Assembly (NCBI RefSeq): GCF_030581075.1
Contig: NZ_JAUQSW010000011.1
Span: forward strand, 124,001 to 188,000
Direction: 5' to 3'
Origin: Hymenobacter cheonanensis
GTDB lineage: Bacteria; Bacteroidota; Bacteroidia; Cytophagales; Hymenobacteraceae
DNA length: 64,000 nucleotides
Shown: in pieces, positions 58,159 to 64,000 of the stretch
How the letters are laid out: each line of letters begins with the position of its first letter
How positions within the stretch are numbered: the first letter of the stretch is position 1
The notes under the pieces: generated by a model
Told to the model about the DNA's origin: nothing
Seen by the model: only the letters and a program-made list of their open reading frames with translations
Database searches by the model: none
Made by a program: the position numbers and the translations under genes

Positions 58159-59391
58159 ATGACCAAAATCAAAGTAGCCAACCCCGTAGTAGAGCTCGAT
58201 GGCGACGAAATGACGCGCATCATCTGGAAGTTTATCAAGGACAAGCTCATCACGCCTTACCTCGACCTCGATATCAAGTATTATGACCTCGGCATCGAGT
58301 ACCGCGACGAAACCAACGACCAGGTAACCATCGACTCGGCCAATGCTATTAAGCAGTACGGCGTGGGCATCAAGTGCGCCACCATCACCCCCGATGAGGA
58401 GCGCGTAGCGGAGTTTGGCCTGAAGCAGATGTGGAAGTCGCCCAACGGCACTATTCGTAACATATTGGATGGTACCGTGTTCCGCGAGCCTATTGTGATG
58501 AGCAACGTGCCGCGCCTCGTGCCCAACTGGACGGCCCCCATCTGCATTGGCCGCCACGCCTTCGGCGACCAGTACCGCGCCACCGACTTCGTAACCAAGG
58601 GCAAAGGCAAGCTCACCATCACCTTCACGCCCGAAGACGGCGGCGAGGTGCAGTCGTTTGAGGTGTTTAACTTCAAAAACGATGGTGTGGCCCTGGCCAT
58701 GTACAACACCGACGAGAGCATCCGGGGTTTTGCCCACGCCTGCTTCAACCAAGCCCTGATGAAGGGCTGGCCGCTGTACCTGAGCACTAAGAATACCATC
58801 CTGAAGAAGTACGACGGCCGCTTCAAGGACATCTTCCAGGAGATTTACGAGCAGGATTACCAGGACAAGTTCAAGGCCGCCGGCATCACCTACGAGCACC
58901 GCCTAATTGACGACATGGTGGCCTCGGCCCTGAAGTGGAACGGCAATTTTGTGTGGGCCTGCAAAAACTACGACGGCGACGTGCAGAGCGACACCGTGGC
59001 CCAAGGCTTCGGCTCGCTCGGCCTGATGACCTCGACGCTCGTGACGCCCGACGGCACCGTGATGGAGGCCGAAGCCGCCCACGGCACCGTGACGCGCCAC
59101 TACCGCGACCACCAGAAGGGCAAGCCCACCAGCACCAACCCCATCGCCAGCATCTTCGCCTGGACGCGCGGCCTGGAGTTTCGCGGCAAGCTCGACGGCA
59201 ACCAGGAGCTTATCGACTTCTGCCACAAGCTGGAGCAGGTGTGCATCGAAACCGTGGAAAGCGGCAAAATGACCAAGGACCTCGCCGTCTGCATCCACGG
59301 CAACAAAGTGGAGCACGGCCGCGACTACCTCTACACCGAGGAGTTTCTGGAGGCGCTCGACGAGAACCTGAAGAAGAAGCTGGGCCAATAA
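58159..59391 (+). CDS. icd: NADP-dependent isocitrate dehydrogenase (eukaryote-like, type II)
   Basis: The protein has 410 residues. It oxidatively decarboxylates isocitrate to 2-oxoglutarate in the TCA cycle. The start MTKIKVANPVVELDGDEMTRI is the classic opening of type II homodimeric IDH, as in mitochondria and many Bacteroidota. Isocitrate-binding residues lie in KSPNGTIRNILDGTVFREPI, and FGDQYRATDFVTKGKGKLTI, DDMVASALKWNGNFVWACKN, the Mg-binding segment DGDVQSDTVAQGFGSLGLMT, and EAAHGTVTRHYRDHQKGKPT follow. The conserved RHYR-x-HQ segment supports NADP rather than NAD. It is a single-gene unit ended by a terminator. The start ATG is 58159. Confidence 0.97.
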   Translation: MTKIKVANPVVELDGDEMTRIIWKFIKDKLITPYLDLDIKYYDLGIEYRDETNDQVTIDSANAIKQYGVGIKCATITPDEERVAEFGLKQMWKSPNGTIRNILDGTVFREPIVMSNVPRLVPNWTAPICIGRHAFGDQYRATDFVTKGKGKLTITFTPEDGGEVQSFEVFNFKNDGVALAMYNTDESIRGFAHACFNQALMKGWPLYLSTKNTILKKYDGRFKDIFQEIYEQDYQDKFKAAGITYEHRLIDDMVASALKWNGNFVWACKNYDGDVQSDTVAQGFGSLGLMTSTLVTPDGTVMEAEAAHGTVTRHYRDHQKGKPTSTNPIASIFAWTRGLEFRGKLDGNQELIDFCHKLEQVCIETVESGKMTKDLAVCIHGNKVEHGRDYLYTEEFLEALDENLKKKLGQ

Positions 59392-59412
59392 GCGGCTAGC
59401 CTCTTCGCACGC

Positions 59413-59447
59413 AAAAAGCCCCGGCAGCCCCGCTGCCGGGGCTTTTT
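59413..59447 (+). terminator. Intrinsic terminator of icd
   Basis: AAAAAGCCCCGGCAG and CTGCCGGGGCTTTTT form a 15-base perfect stem around CCCCG. Confidence 0.92.
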
Positions 59448-59517
59448 GGCTTTGGGTGAGTAAGAAAGGGCTAGCCCTAACGAAGCGGCTCCGGCCGCAG
59501 GCCGCTATTTTGCTTTT

Positions 59518-60774
59518 ATGAAGCCCGGTTTATTACACCTGTTCGCAGTAGGCTTGCTGTTGGTTGCTCCCTGGTTGGCGCCGGCCCAGCCCCGGCTGCC
59601 ACGCCGCCTGCTAGCCCCCGCCGACACGGTGGGCCTGGGGCGCGTGCTGGCGCGGCCCGAATTTTATCACCTGCAAATCAGCTTGGTGCGCGTGCGGCGC
59701 GATGCGCAGGGGCTAGCCCACCTGGCGCGGCCGGTGCGCTACCGGGTGCGGCCCCGCGAATACTTTTACCCGGCCAGCGCCGTGAAGCTGGCGGCCGGCG
59801 TGCTGGCCCTCGAAAAGCTGGAGCGCCTGCAAGCCAGCACACCCGGCCTCAGCCCCGATTCGCCCTTGCGCACCGACTCAGCCTTTGCGGGCCAGACCCG
59901 CGCCGTGCACGATGCTACGGCCGCCAGCGGCCGGCCCAGCCTGGGGCACTACCTGCGCAAAATGCTGCTGGTGAGTGATAACGATGCCTATAACCGCTTG
60001 TATGAGTTTGTGGGCCCGCAGGAATTGAGTGCCGGGTTGCGCCGGCTAGGCCTGCGCCACGCCCGCCTCGTGCACCGCCTCAGCGTGGGCGATGGGGTGC
60101 CCGGCTGGCGCCATACCAATCCCATCCGGTTCTTCGCCGATACGGCCGAAACGCAGCTGCTGCTGGCCCAGCCGGCCGCAGCGTGGCGCGCGCCCCTGCC
60201 CCCAGCGCGGGTGCGGCCGGCTAGCCTGCATGTCGGCCAGGCGTATGTGAATGCCCAAGGGCAGCAGCTAGCCCAGCCGCTCGACCTGAGCCAGAAAAAT
60301 GTGTTCAGCCTGTCCGATTTACAACAGCTGTTGCAAGCCGTAGTGCTGCCCGAAACTGTGCCCGCCCGGCAACGCCCGCACCTCACAGCGGCTAGCCTGG
60401 CTCGTGTGCGCGAAGCACTGAGCCAGCTGCCGCCCCAGAGCCGCTCACCGTACTACGATTCGCTCGCTTACCCAAGCACCTACGCCAAATACCTGCTCGG
60501 TGGTGGGGGAGAAGCACGCCTGCCGCCCGGTGTGCGGGTGTATAATAAAATCGGCCAGGCCTACGGCTTTCTCATCGACAACGCCTACGTAGTAGATGCC
60601 GCCCACGGGGTTGAATTTCTGCTGGCCGCCGTGCTCTACGTCAACGCCGATGGCGTGCTCAACGACGATAAGTACGACTACGACACGGTAGGCCTGCCCT
60701 TTCTGCGCGAGCTGGGGCGGCACGTGTATGAGGCCGAAGTGCGCCACCAAGCTACCCGCCGCACTATGAATTAG
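59518..60774 (+). CDS. Class A beta-lactamase-like serine hydrolase
   Basis: The protein has 418 residues. A signal peptide (LLHLFAVGLLLVAPWLAPAQ) leads to a penicillin-binding-protein-type hydrolase. The three motifs of the fold are present: Ser87-x-x-Lys90 (YFYPASAVKLAAG), Ser153-Asp-Asn155 (MLLVSDNDAYNRLYEFVG), and Lys344-Ile-Gly346 (VYNKIGQAYGFLIDNAYVV). In class A enzymes these form the active site. The length and inserts (about 170-260) differ from true beta-lactamases, so the substrate may be cell-wall or other peptides. No Omega-loop Glu is clearly recognised. A TATTTTG box six bases before the ATG suggests a nearly leaderless mRNA. Its end overlaps the convergent gene by 11 bases. 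Confidence 0.88.
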   Translation: MKPGLLHLFAVGLLLVAPWLAPAQPRLPRRLLAPADTVGLGRVLARPEFYHLQISLVRVRRDAQGLAHLARPVRYRVRPREYFYPASAVKLAAGVLALEKLERLQASTPGLSPDSPLRTDSAFAGQTRAVHDATAASGRPSLGHYLRKMLLVSDNDAYNRLYEFVGPQELSAGLRRLGLRHARLVHRLSVGDGVPGWRHTNPIRFFADTAETQLLLAQPAAAWRAPLPPARVRPASLHVGQAYVNAQGQQLAQPLDLSQKNVFSLSDLQQLLQAVVLPETVPARQRPHLTAASLARVREALSQLPPQSRSPYYDSLAYPSTYAKYLLGGGGEARLPPGVRVYNKIGQAYGFLIDNAYVVDAAHGVEFLLAAVLYVNADGVLNDDKYDYDTVGLPFLRELGRHVYEAEVRHQATRRTMN

Positions 60775-61387
60775 TCACCGTAACGGCCTGGCCGAGATAG
60801 GTATCGCTTTGCAGTTGGTCAACCATGAACTGCGCCAGGTCGGCGCGGGTGATTTTGTGGGCTTTGTCTTCGTCCGTTACCACGTGCGCCTGGCCCGTGG
60901 CGGGGCTGTCGGTGAGAAAAGGCGGGCGCACCAGTACGAAATCCAGGCCGCTAGCCTTCACCTCCGCTTCCATCGCTTCCTTATCGGGCACGGCGCCGCG
61001 CAGAAAAGTAGGCATCAACAAATGCTCGTAAAAAAAGCCTGCCTGCTCCTTGCTATCGCCCACCCCTAGCACCGAAATAGCTATCAGCCGGCGCACCCCG
61101 TGCCGATGCATGGCGTCTATAATCGCCTTGGCCGTATGCTGCTCTAAATCAGTAGCCAGGTACGGCGTTTTGCCACCAATGGCGTCAATAACGGCTTGCT
61201 GCCCGGCCACTGCTTTTTCAACAGTAGCTGCGTCGGTAGCATCGCCGGTTACTACCTGCACGCCGGCCGGAGCCTTATACGAGGCCGCATCGTGCACTAG
61301 TGCCGTGACCGAGTGGCCCGCCGCCAGCGCACGCTCGACTACCAATTGGCCCGACTTACCGCCGGCTCCTACAACGAGTATTTTCAT
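60764..61387 (-). CDS. NAD(P)-binding protein of the NmrA/atypical SDR type
   Basis: The protein has 207 residues with a Rossmann fold. MKILVVGAGGKSGQLVVERA holds the GxxGxxG-type dinucleotide motif, TGDATDAATVEKAVAGQQAV follows, and then VIDAIGGKTPYLATDL, RLIAISVLGVGDSKEQAGFF and DFVLVRPPFLTDSPATGQ. The catalytic Tyr-x-x-x-Lys of classical SDRs is missing, so it is an atypical SDR; such proteins often reduce flavins or act as redox sensors. The start at 61387 is unambiguous. It is convergent and overlapping with the serine hydrolase by 11 bases. Its substrate is unknown. Confidence 0.9.
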   Translation of the reverse strand: MKILVVGAGGKSGQLVVERALAAGHSVTALVHDAASYKAPAGVQVVTGDATDAATVEKAVAGQQAVIDAIGGKTPYLATDLEQHTAKAIIDAMHRHGVRRLIAISVLGVGDSKEQAGFFYEHLLMPTFLRGAVPDKEAMEAEVKASGLDFVLVRPPFLTDSPATGQAHVVTDEDKAHKITRADLAQFMVDQLQSDTYLGQAVTVTNS

Positions 61388-61459
61388 GCTGCTCAGGTGC
61401 TTAAGAGAGTGTGCTCTTAGTTACGCACTCGGCCAGCGCAGGTTGGCCATTTAAACCAG

Positions 61460-61493
61460 AAAAGGTGCCCGGGCTAAACCCAGGCACCTTTTC
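61460..61493 (-). terminator. Intrinsic terminator of the sdh genes
   Basis: AAAAGGTGCC and GGCACCTTTT pair, extended by GGG/CCC after one mismatch, around CTAAA. T-runs occur on both strands. It lies just downstream of the sdhB stop. Confidence 0.85.
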
Positions 61494-61515
61494 GACAGCG
61501 TAGAAACTACCTGGC

Positions 61516-62301
61516 CTACGCCAGATTATTCGAGGTCGCCTTGGCCGTCAGGAACTCACGGTTCAGGATGGCGATGTTCTCCAGCGAAATGCCCACCGGG
61601 CATTCGGCGGCGCACGAGCCGATGTTCGAGCAGGCGCCAAAGCCCTCGATGTCCATCTGGGCCACCATGTTTTCCACGCGGGTCTTGGCTTCTACCTGGC
61701 CCTGGGGCAGCAGGGCTAGCTGCGATACCTTGGCCGACACGAAGAGCATAGCCGAAGCATTTTTGCAGGCCGCCACGCAGGCGCCGCAGCCAATGCAGGT
61801 GGCTGCCTCAAACGCCCGGTCCGAAATTTCTTTCGGAATCGGAATCTCGTTGCCGTCGGGCGCGCCGCCGGTATTCACGCTCACGTAGCCGCCTGCCTGA
61901 ATGATGCGGTCGAAGGCCGAGCGGTCGACGCTCAAATCCTTGTTAACCGGGAAGGCGTTGGCGCGCCAGGGCTCAATAGTAATGGTATCGCCATCCGAGA
62001 ACTTGCGCATGTGCAGCTGGCACGTGGTAGTGCCCTTCTCGGGGCCGTGCGAGCGGCCATTGATAAACAGGTCGCACGAGCCGCAGATGCCCTCGCGGCA
62101 GTCGTGGTCGAAGGCTACCGGGTCCTGGCCCTTGTGGAGCAGGTCCTCGTTAAGCACGTCGAGCATTTCCAGAAACGACATATCGGGCGAGATGTCCTTC
62201 ACCTGATAGTCAACAATGCTGCCTTCGGTCTGGCGGTTGGGCTGACGCCAAACTTTCAGCGTCAGGTTCATGGGTTTAGCGTTGGGGTTACTTCCGGCCA
62301 T
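61516..62301 (-). CDS. sdhB: Succinate dehydrogenase/fumarate reductase iron-sulfur subunit
   Basis: The protein has 261 residues. It carries electrons from the flavoprotein to the membrane anchor through three iron-sulfur clusters. The 2Fe-2S ligands lie in HDCREGICGSCDLFINGRSH, and the 4Fe-4S and 3Fe-4S ligands in TCIGCGACVAACKNASAM and CSNIGSCAAECPVGIS. This is the form seen with B-type (two-haem) complexes of Bacteroidota. ATG 62301 gives MAGSNPNAKPMNLTLKVW; ATG 62271 (MNLTLKVWRQP) is also possible. It follows sdhA on the same strand, with a family A palindromic repeat between them. The membrane subunit is outside the window. Confidence 0.95.
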   Translation of the reverse strand: MAGSNPNAKPMNLTLKVWRQPNRQTEGSIVDYQVKDISPDMSFLEMLDVLNEDLLHKGQDPVAFDHDCREGICGSCDLFINGRSHGPEKGTTTCQLHMRKFSDGDTITIEPWRANAFPVNKDLSVDRSAFDRIIQAGGYVSVNTGGAPDGNEIPIPKEISDRAFEAATCIGCGACVAACKNASAMLFVSAKVSQLALLPQGQVEAKTRVENMVAQMDIEGFGACSNIGSCAAECPVGISLENIAILNREFLTAKATSNNLA

Positions 62302-62311
62302 TATAGTAAAA

Positions 62312-62403
62312 CGTCATGCTGAACGCAGTGAAGCATCTCGCTCGCGTCGTTGTGATAGGTAGTTACTGCTGCCCGCGAGATGCTTCACTGCGTTCAGCAT
62401 GCC
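62312..62403. repeat. Dispersed palindromic repeat, family A, copy 3
   Basis: CATGCTGAACGCAGTGAAGC at 62315-62334 begins a 27-base left arm (to 62341) perfectly complementary to 62375-62401, which ends CTTCACTGCGTTCAGCATG. The loop is degenerate. It sits between sdhA and sdhB stop/start, inside what should be one transcript. Confidence 0.88.
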
Positions 62404-62412
62404 AAGTAGTTA

Positions 62413-64000
62413 TTATTTGTAGCTCCGTTGCGTAAGCTTCACGTTTTCGAACACCAACTCTTCCTTGTTGAGGCGCTCGGGCTGGTTTTCGCCCATGTAC
62501 TCCCAGGCGGCTACGTAGGCGTACTCGTCGTCGCGGCGCATGGCCTCGCCGTCCTCCGTAGCGTACTCCTCGCGGAAGTGACCACCGCAGCTTTCGTTGC
62601 GGTCCAGGGCGTCGTCTACCATCAATTCGCCAAGCTCGATAAAGTCGGCTACGCGGCCGGCTTTCTCCAGCGCCTGGTTCATTTCCTCACCCGAGCCCAC
62701 CACTTTTACATCCTGCCAGAACTCCTTGCGCAGCTTGGCGATTTCAGCCTTGGCGTACTTCAGGCCTTCGGCATTGCGGGCCATGCCGCAATACTCCCAC
62801 ATGAGGTGGCCGAGCTTTTTGTGAAACTCGTCGGGCGTGCGGTTGCCCTTGATGCTGAGCAATTGCTCTACGCGAGCCTGCACGCCAGCCTTGGCTTCGG
62901 CAAAGGCCGGGTGGTCGGTAGTTACCGGCTTGGGCGGCGTAGCGGCCAGGTAATCGCCAATGGTATAGGGAATTACGAAGTAACCATCGGCCAGGCCCTG
63001 CATAAGGGCCGACGCCCCCAGGCGGTTGGCGCCGTGGTCTGAGAAGTTGCACTCGCCCGTGGCGTAGAGGCCAGGCACGGTGGTTTGCAGGTTATAATCA
63101 ACCCACAGGCCGCCCATGGTGTAGTGCACCGCCGGGTAGATGCGCATGGGCATCTGGTAGGGGTTTTCGTCGGTAATCTTCTCGTACATCTCGAAAAGGT
63201 TGCCGTACTTCTGGCTTACCGCCTCGGCGCTGGTGCGCTTGATAACATCAGCGAAGTCGAGGTATACGGCTAGGCCCGACGAGCCCACGCCGCGGCCTTC
63301 GTCGCACATCTGCTTGGCGTTGCGCGAAGCCACGTCGCGCGGCACGAGGTTACCAAAAGCCGGGTACTTGCGCTCGAGGAAGTAGTCGCGGTCGTCTTCC
63401 TGGATATCTTGCGGCTTCAGCTCGCCTTTACGCACGCGCTCGGCCAGGGCCACCGTTTTGGGTACCCACACGCGGCCATCGTTGCGCAGCGACTCCGACA
63501 TCAGCGTCAGCTTCGACTGGTAGTCGCCCGACACCGGGATGCAGGTAGGGTGAATCTGGGTGAAGCAGGGGTTAGCAAAATAAGCCCCCTTTTTGTGCGC
63601 CCGCCACGCGGCCGTGGCGTTGCAGTACATGGCGTTCGTGCTCAGGTAGAACACGTTGCCGTAGCCGCCGGTGGCTAGCACTACCGCGTGGGCGGCGTGC
63701 GTCTGCACCTCACCCGTCACGAGGTTGCGGGTGATAATGCCGCGGGCCTGGCCGTCGACTACTACCACGTCGAGCATTTCCGAGCGGGTGTACATCTTCA
63801 CCTTGCCGTAGGCAATCTGGCGGCTCAGGGCCGAGTAGGCACCTAGCAGCAGCTGCTGCCCGGTCTGGCCGCGGGCGTAGAACGTGCGGCTTACCTGCGC
63901 GCCGCCAAACGAGCGGTTGGCCAGCAGCCCGCCGTACTCGCGGGCAAACGGCACGCCCTGCGCCACGCACTGGTCGATGATATTAACCGATACCTGGGCT
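62413..64000 (-). CDS. sdhA: Succinate dehydrogenase/fumarate reductase flavoprotein subunit (5' end beyond window)
   Basis: The 529 visible residues lack the N-terminal FAD-binding Rossmann part. Frame is open to the window edge (VNIIDQC before the GTG at 63966), so no start is present. Visible family parts: AREYGGLLANRSFGGAQVSR, TFYARGQTGQQLLLGAYSAL, the FAD/substrate stretch HAVVLATGGYGNVFYLS, the active-site region HPTCIPVSGDYQSKLTLM with the Arg-containing SESLRNDGRVW, MGGLWVDYNLQTTVPGLYA, GANRLGASALMQGLADGYF and the C-terminal NESCGGHFREEYATEDGEAM. It oxidises succinate to fumarate in the TCA cycle. The order sdhA-sdhB fits, with a palindromic repeat separating them. Confidence 0.95.
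   Translation of the reverse strand, partial: AQVSVNIIDQCVAQGVPFAREYGGLLANRSFGGAQVSRTFYARGQTGQQLLLGAYSALSRQIAYGKVKMYTRSEMLDVVVVDGQARGIITRNLVTGEVQTHAAHAVVLATGGYGNVFYLSTNAMYCNATAAWRAHKKGAYFANPCFTQIHPTCIPVSGDYQSKLTLMSESLRNDGRVWVPKTVALAERVRKGELKPQDIQEDDRDYFLERKYPAFGNLVPRDVASRNAKQMCDEGRGVGSSGLAVYLDFADVIKRTSAEAVSQKYGNLFEMYEKITDENPYQMPMRIYPAVHYTMGGLWVDYNLQTTVPGLYATGECNFSDHGANRLGASALMQGLADGYFVIPYTIGDYLAATPPKPVTTDHPAFAEAKAGVQARVEQLLSIKGNRTPDEFHKKLGHLMWEYCGMARNAEGLKYAKAEIAKLRKEFWQDVKVVGSGEEMNQALEKAGRVADFIELGELMVDDALDRNESCGGHFREEYATEDGEAMRRDDEYAYVAAWEYMGENQPERLNKEELVFENVKLTQRSYK

Noticed and set aside
60764..60774. Overlap of two convergent genes as a regulatory feature
   Set aside because: An 11-base overlap at convergent ends is common in compact genomes; no structure or conserved motif is visible.

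Overview
The window looks like chromosomal DNA from a GC-rich member of the Bacteroidota, most likely Hymenobacter or a close relative. The grounds are a giant SprA translocon gene of the type IX secretion/gliding system, an Oar-like TonB-dependent receptor, short Bacteroidota-type TatA proteins, an IF-2 with a long Ala/Pro/Gly-rich N-terminal part, a eukaryote-like branching enzyme, and -7 boxes of the form TAnnTTTG in front of many genes. The genus is an inference. I see no rRNA, tRNA, CRISPR array, insertion sequence, prophage or replication origin.

Layout. 1-2.6 kb: a two-component pair (NtrC-type regulator, cut by the window edge, and its histidine kinase) plus a small unknown gene. 2.6-7.5 kb (minus strand): an RsmI-like methyltransferase, an alpha/beta hydrolase, and a glycosyltransferase/flippase/membrane-protein group for surface polysaccharide. 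7.6-13 kb: an Oar-like receptor, yicC and a secreted hypothetical protein. 13.2-24.1 kb (minus strand): ruvA, sprA, gcvH and a gene fusing a VanZ-like membrane domain to an M28 peptidase. 24.3-26.4 kb: a small AT-rich insert with a frameshifted HExxH lipoprotein gene and a secreted beta-sandwich protein, closed by a very strong bidirectional terminator. 26.4-37.2 kb (minus strand): malic enzyme, a LysM lytic transglycosylase, gatA with two tatA genes, a flippase, an enoyl-CoA hydratase and a secreted protein; a likely small structured RNA lies on the plus strand near 33.9 kb. 37.3-38.3 kb: mscL and a small secreted protein. 38.5-43.8 kb (minus strand): the rimP-nusA-infB translation/transcription-factor cluster, with an intrinsic terminator in the leader. 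44-54.4 kb: gamma-glutamyltransferase, then a glycogen/alpha-glucan group (branching enzyme, GH31 glucosidase and a degenerate glycogen-synthase-like protein) mixed with a ClC channel and a YdeI-like protein. 54.7-58 kb: two paralogous cation-efflux genes with a third, collapsed remnant between them. 58.1-64 kb: isocitrate dehydrogenase, a serine beta-lactamase-like hydrolase, an NAD(P)-binding protein, sdhB and the 3' part of sdhA.

Most of the window is housekeeping: TCA cycle (icd, sdhAB), anaplerosis (maeB), translation (rimP, nusA, infB, gatA), protein export (sprA, tatA) and envelope functions. The unusual material is in the joins and the spaces: several families of long perfect inverted repeats (three copies of one family), repeats whose edges coincide with stop codons, a terminator inside the rimP leader, gene fusions and decayed duplicates. 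The best candidates for something undescribed are the frameshifted, compositionally mixed HExxH lipoprotein, the VanZ-M28 fusion, the pseudo-glycosyltransferase in the glycogen group, and the rimP-nusA-infB leader.
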